Positions 1 through 8,066 of a stretch of DNA of 43,049 bases are shown here, one piece after another; the first letter of the stretch is position 1, and every line of letters starts with the position of its first letter. Made by a program: the position numbers and the translations under genes. Source of the DNA: an uncultured beta proteobacterium. Lineage in GTDB: Bacteria > Pseudomonadota > Gammaproteobacteria > Burkholderiales > SG8-41. Location: assembly GCA_903905655.1 (NCBI GenBank), contig CAIVHG010000004.1:1-43049 (forward strand), given 5' to 3'. The notes under the pieces are model-generated. The model did no database searches. It saw only the letters and a list, made by a program, of their open reading frames with translations, and had not been told where the DNA came from.

Positions 1-180
1 ATGATCTATTTCGACAAGCCCACGCAGTACCGGATATTGCAAAAGTTCGCGCCGCTGCTCGCGCCAGGCGGGCTGCTCTTTGCCGGCCATTCCGAGAGCT
101 TCCATCACGCCGCCGACTTGTTCAGACCGTGCGGCAAGACTGTCTACCGTCGCGCCGGCGCACAGGGCGTTGCGGCATGA
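1..180 (+). CDS. cheR: Chemotaxis protein methyltransferase CheR, C-terminal end (partial)
   Basis: The window opens inside this gene; only the last 59 codons before the TGA are present. CheR is the cytoplasmic SAM-dependent methyltransferase that methylates glutamates on chemoreceptors and works against CheB. The readable piece matches the end of the Rossmann-type catalytic domain: the N-(V)MIYFDK segment typical of CheR, then a stretch on the pattern L-x-PGGLLFAGHSES. Its stop overlaps the cheD start (ATGA at 177-180), so the two are probably translationally coupled. The family assignment rests on this short fragment plus the cheD-cheB context. The catalytic N-terminal half cannot be judged from here. 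Confidence 0.85.
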   Translation: MIYFDKPTQYRILQKFAPLLAPGGLLFAGHSESFHHAADLFRPCGKTVYRRAGAQGVAA

Positions 181-791
181 TTCAGAGTTATGAGGAGCAA
201 CTCGCGGCCAATGTCTATTTCGACCGCAGCTTCAAACTCGAGACGGCGAAATTGCTGCCTGGAGAATATTACGTCACCGATCGCAACATGATGCTCGTCA
301 CCGTGCTTGGCTCGTGCGTGGCGGCGTGCGTGCGCGACCCCCGGCACGGCATCGGCGGCATGAATCACTTCATGCTGCCGGACAGCGCGGGCGACGGCGC
401 CAGCCCGGTCAGCAATTCGGCGCGCTACGGGACCTACGCCATGGAGATACTGATCAACCAGCTGATCAAGCTCGGCGCGCGCCGCGAGGCCCTGGAGGCG
501 AAGGTCTTCGGTGGCGGCAACGTGCTGCGGGGGCTGACCATCGCCAACGTCGGGCAGCGCAACGCCGATTTCGTGCTTGAGTTTCTGGCGGCGGAGCAGA
601 TTCCCGTGCGCGGGCGCGATCTGGTGGGAGAGTGGCCGCGCAAAGTTCATTACTTTCCCGCAGATGGACGCGTGCTCATGAAAAAGCTGCAACCGCCCAT
701 GCACAACGACACGATCTACGTGCGCGAAGTCGAATACCGGTCGCGTTTGGTCACTGCCAAAGTTGCGGGCGTTGTCGAGCTCTACGCCTGA
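177..791 (+). CDS. cheD: Chemoreceptor glutamine deamidase CheD
   Basis: 204-residue protein of the CheD family, which deamidates specific glutamines on methyl-accepting chemotaxis proteins to give methylatable glutamates. The family's catalytic Cys and His are both visible: C47 in V-LGSC-V and H64 in GGMNHFMLP. The length is normal for the family. The frame is open further upstream (from 129), but I chose the ATG at 177 because it overlaps the cheR stop as ATGA and gives the usual N-terminus. cheB follows after 27 bp, so cheR-cheD-cheB form one adaptation module. In some bacteria CheD also interacts with CheC; no cheC is in this window, and CheZ is the visible CheY phosphatase. Confidence 0.95.
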   Translation: MIQSYEEQLAANVYFDRSFKLETAKLLPGEYYVTDRNMMLVTVLGSCVAACVRDPRHGIGGMNHFMLPDSAGDGASPVSNSARYGTYAMEILINQLIKLGARREALEAKVFGGGNVLRGLTIANVGQRNADFVLEFLAAEQIPVRGRDLVGEWPRKVHYFPADGRVLMKKLQPPMHNDTIYVREVEYRSRLVTAKVAGVVELYA

Positions 792-818
792 GCCACTCCC
801 TACGTAGCAGAGGACGTA

Positions 819-1895
819 ATGGAAAAAATTAAGGTACTGATCGTCGACGATTCCGCCCTTATCCGCAAGGTGCTGACGGAGATCATCAACGGGCAGCACG
901 ACATGGAGGCGGTCGGCGCCGCGCCCGATCCGCTGGTCGCGCGCGAGATGATCCGGCAGCTCAACCCGGATGTGCTGACGCTTGACGTCGAGATGCCGAA
1001 GATGGACGGGCTGGATTTCCTGGAGAAGTTGATGCGGTTGCGGCCGATGCCGGTGGTGATGGTGTCCACCCTCACCCAGCGCGGCTCCGAGGTCACGTTC
1101 CGGGCGCTCGAGCTCGGGGCGGTGGATTTCATCGCCAAGCCGCGCATCGATATTGTGGCCGGGATGCAGAACTATGGCCGCGAAATCGCCGACAAGATCC
1201 GCGCTGCGATGTCAGCGCGCGTCAAGCGGCATGCGCCGGCGGTGGCGCCCAGCAATAACGCGGACGTCGTGTTGCCGGCGGTCGCGAGCCGCGTCGCTTC
1301 CACCGAAAAGCTGATCGTGGTTGGGGCGTCCACCGGCGGCACCGAAGCGATCAAGGAATTCCTGATCCATCTGCCCGCGGACTGCCCGGGCATATTGATC
1401 ACCCAGCACATGCCAGAGGCGTTCACGAAATCCTTTGCCTTGCGGCTGGACAGCCTGTGCAAGATCTCGGTCAAGGAAGCCGAGCACGCCGAGCGCGTGC
1501 TGCCTGGACATGCCTACGTCGCGCCCGGGCACTCCCACCTGCTGCTCAAGCGCAGTGGCGCCAACTACATGACGGAATTGAGCCAGGCGGAGCCCGTCAA
1601 TCGCCATCGTCCGGCAGTCGACGTGTTGTTCCGTTCCGCTGCCAATTACGCGGGCAGGAATGCGGTCGGTGTGATCCTCACCGGCATGGGCCGGGACGGG
1701 GCCGCCGGCATGCTCGAAATGCATCGCGCGGGCGCCTACAACTATGCTCAGGACGAGGCGAGCTGCGTGGTGTTCGGCATGCCGCGCGAAGCGATCGCTG
1801 CCGGCGCCGTCGATGAGGTCGTCCCGCTTGCGGAAATGTCGCGGCGCGTACTGCAGCATCTCACCGTAATGGGCGGGCGCGGCACACGCGTCTGA
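819..1895 (+). CDS. cheB: Protein-glutamate methylesterase / response regulator CheB
   Basis: 358-residue two-domain protein. An N-terminal receiver domain (about residues 4-120) carries phosphoacceptor D56 in the [10 protein letters not shown] motif. A linker leads to the C-terminal methylesterase domain (about 165-350). The catalytic triad is present: S171 in [10 protein letters not shown]197 in ITQHMP and D293 in GMGRDGAAG. CheB demethylates chemoreceptors when phosphorylated by CheA and so drives adaptation opposite CheR. The start is supported by an AGAGGA Shine-Dalgarno sequence just upstream. The next gene is more than 500 bp away, so this is probably the end of the cheR-cheD-cheB transcript. 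Confidence 0.97.
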   Translation: MEKIKVLIVDDSALIRKVLTEIINGQHDMEAVGAAPDPLVAREMIRQLNPDVLTLDVEMPKMDGLDFLEKLMRLRPMPVVMVSTLTQRGSEVTFRALELGAVDFIAKPRIDIVAGMQNYGREIADKIRAAMSARVKRHAPAVAPSNNADVVLPAVASRVASTEKLIVVGASTGGTEAIKEFLIHLPADCPGILITQHMPEAFTKSFALRLDSLCKISVKEAEHAERVLPGHAYVAPGHSHLLLKRSGANYMTELSQAEPVNRHRPAVDVLFRSAANYAGRNAVGVILTGMGRDGAAGMLEMHRAGAYNYAQDEASCVVFGMPREAIAAGAVDEVVPLAEMSRRVLQHLTVMGGRGTRV

Positions 1896-2454
1896 GGCCG
1901 TCGCTAGCCTCCTGCCGGTGATTCTGCTGCATTAAAGAGTCGCCGGCATAAGCCGTTACAGCAACTGTGCAGTCGAGCATTGACAGCACCGTCGCATGGA
2001 GACGGGTATCCACGCGCGCATGGCAACGGCAAGGCGGGCATAGACTTGCTTCTACGAGTACTGGGAATTTAGCTGTGTGGCGCGATCGTCCCGAGTCCCT
2101 GCCAAACTTATCGCCAGTCGGCGTTGCGGCTCCCGCCAGCCCTGATTTCAAATTTCGTCGTAACGCCTTGCCCAAAGGCGGTCGTGATCCGCGGCGCTAC
2201 CAGCAGCGCGCTGCTTCCGGATATCAACGGCGATCGCTCTACCCTGGTTGCGTGCTTACGCTCCAGGATCCGCGCAGCCATCGCATGACCGGGGGGGCTG
2301 CGCATCACCCGGCGCGTCGCCTCATCACTAGCCTCCACCCGAATGAAGCCGCTGGACCCAGCGGCCGTCGGGGACCTACAACAGCAAGCGCGCAATGTAA
2401 ATTCAACGGTAAGCCGTCGCCGACTGCACGACAGCGGTTCAAGTGGATAGTCAA
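1896..2454. other. Long non-coding interval between cheB and the HDOD-REC-GGDEF gene
   Basis: About 560 bp without a gene I can support. It holds a sigma-28-like promoter near its left end (1933-1959), a perfect 7-bp hairpin (2348-2365, arms GCCGCTG/CAGCGGC, loop GACC) and a G7 run (2291-2297). Open frames exist on both strands, for example 1967-2458 (+) and 2108-2464 (-). Their translations are rich in Arg, Ser and Pro with no recognisable motif, so I treat them as non-coding. The stretch could be a long regulatory leader or a decayed gene or mobile-element remnant; the sequence alone does not decide. Confidence 0.5.
1933..1959 (+). promoter_or_regulatory. Candidate sigma-28 (FliA) promoter
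   Basis: TAAA at 1933-1936, exactly 15 nt, then GCCGTTAC at 1952-1959. The enterobacterial FliA consensus is TAAA-N15-GCCGATAA, so the -35 tetramer is perfect and the -10 matches 6 of 8. The flagellar/chemotaxis context fits. The only plausible target on this strand is the HDOD-REC-GGDEF gene almost 500 nt downstream. Confidence 0.5.
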
Positions 2455-4509
2455 ATGAATGCAAAGACCAATGGCGATCCGGCCGCGGAACCGCTCAAGA
2501 TCGGCGACCCGCTCAAGTTGAGCGCACTGAAGGCATTGGGTCAACTGCCGTCGCCCGAGGGCGTGGCACTCGCCATCATGCAACTGTTGCGCAAAGAGAA
2601 GGTCAATGCCAACGAAATCGCGCGCCTGGTCAAGGCAGACCCGGCGCTGACGGGAAGGATCATCAAGGCCGCCAACCTCAGCACTGCGTTTATTCCAGGG
2701 CGCCGGCCGGTAGCCGGTGTTCCGGATTCTATCGTGATCCTCGGTGTTGCGGCGGTGCGCCAGTTCGCGCTGGGCTTTTCGTTGATCTCCAAATATCGGG
2801 AAGGTGTCTGTCAGCAGTTTGACTACGACGGCTTTTGGTCGCGCTCACTGCTCGCCGCGATCGCAATGCAGGCGTTGACTACTCATACCCATGCTGCGCA
2901 GCCGGAAGAGACATTTGTCACGGGCCTGCTCAGCAGAATCGGCAGCCTCGCGCTGGCCACGCTTTTTCCACAGCACTACGGGCGCCTGCTCGTGCAGGCG
3001 GCAGGCTTTACGCACATCGAGTTGGCGCGACTGGAGCAGAAGGAGCTTGCGACGGACCATAATGAACTCACGGCGTGCCTGCTCGCCGATTGGGGCATTC
3101 CGCAGACGCTCGTCGAATCTGCCTATTATCACGAGCATCCAGACTCCTGCAGCTATCCCACCGGATCCCGCGCGTACCTGCTCGTGCGGTCGCTGAATCT
3201 TGCGGTGCGGCTTTCCGAAGTACTTACGGCGCCAGGAGAACGCCGCCCTTGGGCGTTGGCGGAGCTGTTCGCCTCGGGCGCGCGTCTGGGATTGGACGCG
3301 GAAGCCATGATCGCTCTGGCAGATCAATTGGTCAGGGAGTGGCAGGAGTGGGGGCGGGTGCTCAAAGTCACAACGCAGAATGTGGCGTCCTTCGCGGACT
3401 TGTCGCAGATTTTTCGCGACCTGCCGGCGGCCGATCCCGGCGACGGGCTGGTGGAAGCCCGCGGCAGCGGGGCGCTACGTGTGATGGTAGTCGACGGACA
3501 TTGGCCGGCGCTGTTGCAGCTGCAGGAAACGCTGCGCGAAGCGGGACACGAGGTGTGCATTGCGACGGATGGAGAGGATGCACTCAAAGTGGCACTTGAA
3601 CGGCGGCCGCAGGTAGTCATTACGGACTGGATCATGCCGAATATGGATGGGGTGAGCCTGTGCCGTGCGCTGCGCGAGACCAAGGTCGGGAACTCGATGT
3701 ACCTGGTGCTGCTCGCGGAAGACGAGGAAGAAAGTACGCTTGAGACGGCGTTCGAAGCGGGCGTCGATGATTGCAAAGTGAAGCCCCTGAACTACCGGGC
3801 CCTCGTTTCGCGCATGCGCACCTTCGAGCGCGTGATCAAACTGCGCGAGGAGATCGAGCTCGACCGTGAGGAAATCCGGCGCTTTGCCGGCGATCTTGCG
3901 ATTGCCAACAAGCGCCTGCAGGAATCCGCGCTCGTCGATGCACTTACACAGATTCCCAATCGGCGTTATGCGGTCGATCGCATGCACACTGAGTGGGTGG
4001 CGGCGCAACGCAGCGGCGACCCACTTTCGTGCATGATGATCGACATTGATTGCTTCAAACGTATCAATGACAACTACGGTCATGCCTGCGGAGACGGCAT
4101 CCTGCGAGCCGTGGCCCAGGTGCTGAAGATAAATGCGCGGGCCGGGGATGTCGTCGCACGATTGGGTGGAGAGGAGTTTCTCGTTATTTGTCCGGGCACC
4201 AGGCTGGTTGAGGCCGGTCGGAGCGCGGAGCGCCTGCGGAGTGCAGTGCAGACGAGTTCCTTGGACGATCGCGTGCCCGATGGCGAGCAGATCACGGTCA
4301 GCATCGGCGTTGCGATGATAGAAGACGGGATGTGCGGATCCGAGGACGTCATCGAGCTGGCCGATCAGGCCCTATATGTTGCCAAGCACACCGGGCGTAA
4401 CCGGGCTTGCGTTGCGCACAGCCGGAACCTCATTTTTCCGGTGAGAGCCGTACAGCCTTTTGTATCCGAACCTGGCATCGCGCTGAACGCGGCGAATTTT
4501 GCGCATTGA
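2455..4509 (+). CDS. HDOD - receiver - diguanylate cyclase (GGEEF) signalling protein
   Basis: 684-residue cytoplasmic protein. Numbering is from the ATG at 2455, which has a weak GGAT upstream; a GTG at 2443 would add four residues. An HDOD domain covers about residues 15-215 (pattern LP-SPE-VAL, then VKADPALTGRIIKAAN). A receiver domain covers about 340-455 and a GGDEF domain about 500-655. The active site reads GGEEF (571-575), and an RxxD inhibitory site (R562, D565) sits five residues upstream, so cyclic-di-GMP synthesis with product inhibition is expected. The receiver keeps D391 (ITDWIMPNMDG) and K443 but is degenerate elsewhere: the usual DD pair is D347-G348, and the conserved Thr/Ser position reads Leu in LLAE. 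It lies between cheB and cheYZ, so it probably links chemotaxis or motility with c-di-GMP. That role is inference. Confidence 0.88.
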   Translation: MNAKTNGDPAAEPLKIGDPLKLSALKALGQLPSPEGVALAIMQLLRKEKVNANEIARLVKADPALTGRIIKAANLSTAFIPGRRPVAGVPDSIVILGVAAVRQFALGFSLISKYREGVCQQFDYDGFWSRSLLAAIAMQALTTHTHAAQPEETFVTGLLSRIGSLALATLFPQHYGRLLVQAAGFTHIELARLEQKELATDHNELTACLLADWGIPQTLVESAYYHEHPDSCSYPTGSRAYLLVRSLNLAVRLSEVLTAPGERRPWALAELFASGARLGLDAEAMIALADQLVREWQEWGRVLKVTTQNVASFADLSQIFRDLPAADPGDGLVEARGSGALRVMVVDGHWPALLQLQETLREAGHEVCIATDGEDALKVALERRPQVVITDWIMPNMDGVSLCRALRETKVGNSMYLVLLAEDEEESTLETAFEAGVDDCKVKPLNYRALVSRMRTFERVIKLREEIELDREEIRRFAGDLAIANKRLQESALVDALTQIPNRRYAVDRMHTEWVAAQRSGDPLSCMMIDIDCFKRINDNYGHACGDGILRAVAQVLKINARAGDVVARLGGEEFLVICPGTRLVEAGRSAERLRSAVQTSSLDDRVPDGEQITVSIGVAMIEDGMCGSEDVIELADQALYVAKHTGRNRACVAHSRNLIFPVRAVQPFVSEPGIALNAANFAH

Positions 4510-4817
4510 ACTTGGTTGTTAAGCGTGACGGTCAGGATTGCGCCGATTCGATCCTGCTCATGGGCGCGCGTTTTCTCTGCATGGAAGCTGTTTCATGAAT
4601 ATCCGCGGTAGGACATACACAGGCGAGTCCTGGCATTTTCCTCTAAGGGGCTGCCAAATAGTGCCGTTAATTGCAAACGTAGGCATCGATTTGCTTACAT
4701 GGCCGTCTGGCCGTGGTGGCACTCGTTGCGCCGCGCGTGCGCTGGACAGCTGCTGGCGGTGCGGGTTGTGAGAGGCGGCAGGCGCCTGCGGCAATCAGGT
4801 CATGAAACGGAGCGCGT
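4510..4817. other. Intergenic region upstream of cheY
   Basis: 308 bp without a supported gene. Short open frames here have no recognisable content. The main feature is the sigma-28-like promoter at 4644-4670. The remaining 140 or so nt would be the cheYZ leader, ending in a GGAG Shine-Dalgarno sequence five nt before the cheY ATG. Confidence 0.6.
4644..4670 (+). promoter_or_regulatory. Candidate sigma-28 (FliA) promoter for cheY-cheZ
   Basis: TAAG at 4644-4647, 15 nt, then GCCGTTAA at 4663-4670. Against TAAA-N15-GCCGATAA this matches 3 of 4 and 7 of 8 with exact spacing. It lies about 150 nt upstream of cheY on the coding strand. Its -10 closely resembles that of the candidate at 1933-1959 (GCCGTTAC), suggesting a shared sigma factor. 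Confidence 0.6.
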
Positions 4818-5222
4818 ATGACTGATCCCAAATTAAGGTTTCTGGTGGTGGACGATTTCTCCACGATGCGCCGCATCGTCCGCAATCTGCTCAAGGAACT
4901 GAGCTACACCGACGTCGATGAAGCCGAGGACGGCGTGATGGCGCTGCAGAAGCTCAAGGCCGAAAAATTCGATTTCGTCGTCTCGGACTGGAATATGCCG
5001 AACATGACGGGGATTGAACTGCTGAAGTCGATTCGCTCCGACGACGGCCTGAAACATCTGCCGGTGCTGATGGTCACCGCGGAAGCGAAAAAGGAGAACA
5101 TCATCGAGGCGGCCCAGTGCGGAGCGAGCGGCTATGTGGTGAAGCCTTTTACGGCCGCGACCCTGAGCGAGAAGCTGACCAAGATCTTCCAGAACATAGA
5201 GCGCGCGGGGGTGCGGCCATGA
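4818..5222 (+). CDS. cheY: Chemotaxis response regulator CheY
   Basis: 134-residue single receiver domain, the normal CheY size. Conserved positions are present: the acidic pair in VVDDF, phosphoacceptor D57 in VVSDWNMPN, the Thr of MVTAEA, and K109 in the VVKPF motif. Phospho-CheY, made by CheA, binds the flagellar switch (FliM) to change rotation. The start has GGAG five nt upstream. Its stop overlaps the cheZ start as ATGA (5219-5222), so kinase output and phosphatase are translationally coupled. cheA and cheW are not in the window and presumably lie to the left. Confidence 0.97.
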   Translation: MTDPKLRFLVVDDFSTMRRIVRNLLKELSYTDVDEAEDGVMALQKLKAEKFDFVVSDWNMPNMTGIELLKSIRSDDGLKHLPVLMVTAEAKKENIIEAAQCGASGYVVKPFTAATLSEKLTKIFQNIERAGVRP

Positions 5223-5941
5223 ACGGCCACGGGCAGGCCCACGGCAACGTGCAATTCCAGGAGATTTTGGCCGCGCCGCGCGATCCGCACGTGTGCGCCG
5301 GGCCCGGCACCGCCGATGCGCCCTGCGGCGGAGGGGAGTCCGACGGGGAACTGATCTCGCGCATCGGCAAGATCACGCGGGTGCTCCACGAAAGCCTGCG
5401 CGAACTGGGTTACGACAAGAAGCTAGCATCCGCGGCGTCCTCCATGCCCGAGGCGCGCGACCGCCTGTCTTACGTCGCGGGCCTGACGCAGGCGGCGGCG
5501 CAGCGCGCGCTCAACGCGATCGAGACGGCGAAGCCGATTCAGGACAAGCTCGCCAGCGATGCAAACCTGCTCGCTCAGCGCTGGAATACTCTGTTCGCAG
5601 ATCCACCGGGAGTCGAAGACTTCAAGACCCTGGTCGCGCACACGCGCGAGTTTCTGGCATCGGTCCCGGCGCACGCTTATGCCACGGACGTGCAGCTGAC
5701 GGAAATCATGCTTGCTCAGGAGTTCGAGGATCTGGCGGGGCAGGTGATCAGGAAGATCATCGACATCGTGCACCAGCTCGAAGCCCAGTTGCTCGAACTC
5801 CTGCTGGAGACCATGCCGCAGGAGCGCCGGCCGGACCCGCCTGGAGTGCTGGCCGGGCCGGTCATTAGCGGCGTGGGACACAGCGAAGTCGTCAGCAGCC
5901 AGGCGCAGGTCGACAACCTGCTCGCCAGCCTCGGCTTCTGA
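5219..5941 (+). CDS. cheZ: CheY-P phosphatase CheZ
   Basis: 240-residue, mostly helical protein of the CheZ family, which accelerates dephosphorylation of CheY-P. The active-site segment FEDLAGQVI carries D171 and Q175, corresponding to the Asp and catalytic Gln of the enterobacterial enzyme. The C-terminus ([11 protein letters not shown]) is the conserved CheY-binding tail, attached through a linker rich in Pro and Gly. The frame is open from 5117, but the ATG at 5219 overlaps the cheY stop and gives a normal length. The N-terminal 40 residues are Gly/Pro-rich and not recognisable. A gene beginning with GTG follows after 7 bp. Confidence 0.95.
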   Translation: MNGHGQAHGNVQFQEILAAPRDPHVCAGPGTADAPCGGGESDGELISRIGKITRVLHESLRELGYDKKLASAASSMPEARDRLSYVAGLTQAAAQRALNAIETAKPIQDKLASDANLLAQRWNTLFADPPGVEDFKTLVAHTREFLASVPAHAYATDVQLTEIMLAQEFEDLAGQVIRKIIDIVHQLEAQLLELLLETMPQERRPDPPGVLAGPVISGVGHSEVVSSQAQVDNLLASLGF

Positions 5942-5948
5942 GCGTGCG

Positions 5949-6518
5949 GTGAAAAGCGCCCATCCATTGTTGCCTGGCAATCAGGACGCAGCGTTCGATC
6001 CTCTGTCTGCGCATGCAGATGCGGCAGACCAGGTCGGCGCCGATGAAGCGCTCGATGCCGATGGCGTGCCTTACGATATCGAGGTGCTTGCGGAAGCGGT
6101 GCGCTGCTCGCGCATCATTCGCGGCGCCGCCGCCGGCGTCGACGTGAGCGGGTTGATCGAGCTCTGCCATTTGACGGAATCGCTGTTCGACCAGTTGCGC
6201 GAGCGCCGCATCGAGTTGTCGGGAGCGTTGCTGGACCTGATGCTCGCGGCCACGGCCGCGGTGCGTTCGATGTTCGATGAACTGGTGCGTGCGCAGCAGC
6301 CGGCGCCGTGCAAGCCTGCGCTGCTCTCGGAGCTGAAGGCGGCATTGCGCGGTGAAGCGTGGAGCGTCAGTTTTCCGACCCCGGGTTTCGTGTCCGTCAC
6401 GCAGCGCCCGTCGCCGCGTGAATGGCAGCAGCTCTACCTAGCGGTGCTGGAGGGTGAGTGCAAGGCGGCGCTGCACGCAGACGAATTCACGCCGGTGCAG
6501 CTCAGGCTGCGGCCTTGA
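5949..6518 (+). CDS. CheA P1 (HPt)-like protein lacking the phosphoacceptor histidine
   Basis: 189 residues from a GTG seven nt after the cheZ stop, so probably co-transcribed with cheYZ. I do not recognise a named family. Residues about 47-110 read like the second half of a CheA P1 domain: VRCSRIIRGAAAG aligns with the canonical F-R-A-A-H-S-I-K-G pattern, and LCHLTESLFDQLRERRIEL aligns with the following a-ELAH-x-x-E-x-LLD-x-LR-x-g-x-x-x-L helix pair. At the phosphorylated His the residue is R55. If the alignment is right, it cannot carry phosphate on that site. Residues about 115-189 are an unassigned region ending TPVQLRLRP. No membrane segment is seen. It could be a degenerate CheA-derived scaffold or competitor; function unknown. 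Confidence 0.7.
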   Translation: MKSAHPLLPGNQDAAFDPLSAHADAADQVGADEALDADGVPYDIEVLAEAVRCSRIIRGAAAGVDVSGLIELCHLTESLFDQLRERRIELSGALLDLMLAATAAVRSMFDELVRAQQPAPCKPALLSELKAALRGEAWSVSFPTPGFVSVTQRPSPREWQQLYLAVLEGECKAALHADEFTPVQLRLRP

Positions 6519-6656
6519 CGAGCGTGCGCCACGCTGCGCCTCAAATCGGCAAACTGCACGCCTAAAACCGTTCTATTCCCGCACTGCCCGGCGCTGCCGC
6601 GGGCGCCATAATTCAGTTCGTCGCGCCCATGGCGCACACAACGGGAAAAGACGGGA

Positions 6657-8030
6657 ATGCTTGCTGCCAATTTGCCAGAAGCAAATCGCGCACGCCACGC
6701 TGCGTCCGGGGAGACGACTACCCTGGCTGCGATCAAGCAGGCGATCGCGCGCGCTGAAACGGAGACGCAGGCCGCATTGGCGGCGCAGACGCGCGCGGCA
6801 TGGGAGGTGCATGTCCAGTTGCGTGCTGCGGACAGGGCGCGCGCCGAGTGCGAAGCCCGCACTGCGCTCGCGGATCGGGCGCGCGCCGAGGCCGACGCGG
6901 ATCAGGCCGCGCGCACGCGCGGGGCCCTTGAGCAGCAGCTTGCGCAGCAGGCGCGCGAGCGGCTGAGCGCAGAGGAGTCGCTTGCATCCGAGACGGCCGC
7001 GCGGCTGGAAGCCGAGCAGGCCGCGACCAGCGCCGTGCAGGAGCGCGCGCGCGCTGAACAGCGCGCCCGGCTTGCGGCACAGCAAACGGCAGATGAGGAA
7101 CGCGCGCTCGGGAAGCGCGCGCGGGCGGCAGCGCGCAAATCCGCGCTGCTGCGCAAGCGCCTGCAGGGCTCAGAGGCGTACACCCGTGCGCGATTGCTTG
7201 CACAGCAGCAGGCGTTGGCAGCGATCGAGGCGCGCGAGCGCGCAGAGCGCGAACTCGCAGAGCGCGCTGAGGAGCGCGCAGCGGCGGAGTCGCTACTAGC
7301 GCAGGCCGCAACGCAGCGTATGGCCGCTGAAGCAGCGGCTGCTGATGCGGCGGCAGCGTGCGAGGAGCGTGAGCGCAACGTTTGCGAGTGCGCGCAGGCG
7401 CGGGCATCCGCCGAACGCATGCGGGCGCAACTGCTGGCAGTGCGTGCGGCCGCAGAGAAGAAACTCGCCTGTGCGGCACGGACGCGCATGCATACGGAGC
7501 GGGAACTGGTCGCCGCCACCAAGAGCCGGCTCGCAGCAGAGCGCCGTGCACGGCGCTCCGCGAAAGCGCGCTTGGACGGGCTGCAGAGCCTGCAACCCGC
7601 GGCGTACGCCGCCGCTCCGGTAAGTCTGCAGATTTTGAACACTGCAACCGGCGACTCGCTCGCTGTGGTTTGTGCGAGCGTGCACGATGAGTCGCCAGAC
7701 GAGTACGTAGGCGGCGTCGTAGTCCGCGATAAGAATATGCGGGCCGCACCGCGCCATGAGGTTGTGGTCCATCAGGTGCAACGCACGCTCAGGCACCCAT
7801 GGGGGCTCAGCCTGCGCGGTTCGCTGCAGTTCATGCACCGCCATGTGATGGCGACTGCACTCGTCGCCTGTGCGATGCTGATGCCTGCGCTCTGGATTTG
7901 CGCGGGTGGTTTGTCGGCGGTCGCCGCTTCTGCCGGACCCGTGACGCTCGCTAAAGACAGTGCAGCGCCAGCTGTGGTCACGCCCGTCGTCGCTGCGCTG
8001 AAACTCGATCGCCGCCTGAGCATCCGCTAA
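6657..8030 (+). CDS. Ala/Arg/Glu-rich coiled-coil protein with one C-terminal membrane segment (unknown function)
   Basis: 457 residues, not recognised. Residues about 20-300 are an almost uninterrupted run of Ala, Arg, Glu and Gln with few prolines or glycines (patterns like RAEAD, AARLEAEQA, ERAERELAER). This predicts a long helical coiled coil. A short region of mixed composition follows (about 320-390). One hydrophobic segment lies at about 398-422, then a tail of about 35 residues. No N-terminal signal peptide is visible, so most of the chain should be cytoplasmic and anchored near the C-terminus. It sits 138 bp after the HPt-like gene and is the last gene of the chemotaxis end. TolA-like or polar-scaffold-like roles are possible but are only guesses from shape. 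Biased composition alone could mimic similarity to many coiled-coil proteins. Confidence 0.75.
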   Translation: MLAANLPEANRARHAASGETTTLAAIKQAIARAETETQAALAAQTRAAWEVHVQLRAADRARAECEARTALADRARAEADADQAARTRGALEQQLAQQARERLSAEESLASETAARLEAEQAATSAVQERARAEQRARLAAQQTADEERALGKRARAAARKSALLRKRLQGSEAYTRARLLAQQQALAAIEARERAERELAERAEERAAAESLLAQAATQRMAAEAAAADAAAACEERERNVCECAQARASAERMRAQLLAVRAAAEKKLACAARTRMHTERELVAATKSRLAAERRARRSAKARLDGLQSLQPAAYAAAPVSLQILNTATGDSLAVVCASVHDESPDEYVGGVVVRDKNMRAAPRHEVVVHQVQRTLRHPWGLSLRGSLQFMHRHVMATALVACAMLMPALWICAGGLSAVAASAGPVTLAKDSAAPAVVTPVVAALKLDRRLSIR

Positions 8031-8066
8031 AGCGCAGCGGCACCACAGTCTGCGCGCGGACTCGCT

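Noticed and set aside
1967-2458. Possible 163-residue plus-strand gene after cheB
   Set aside because: GTG start without Shine-Dalgarno sequence, no domain-like segments, an overlapping open frame on the other strand, and it runs into the next gene's start.
4533-4556. Second sigma-28-like pair (TAAG ... GCCGATTC) after the HDOD-REC-GGDEF gene
   Set aside because: Spacing between the elements is about 18 nt rather than 15.
4712-4724. Possible sigma-54 promoter TGGCAC...TTGC upstream of cheY
   Set aside because: The GG and GC dinucleotides are separated by 8 nt instead of the required 10. The sigma-28 match at 4644-4670 is far better.
6563-6589. TAAA tetramer upstream of the coiled-coil gene as a sigma-28 promoter
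   Set aside because: The sequence 15 nt downstream (CACTGCCC) does not resemble GCCGATAA.
6900-7600. GCGC-rich repeats in the coiled-coil gene as DNA repeats
   Set aside because: The pattern follows repeated Ala/Arg codons; there is no fixed period or near-identical unit at the DNA level.
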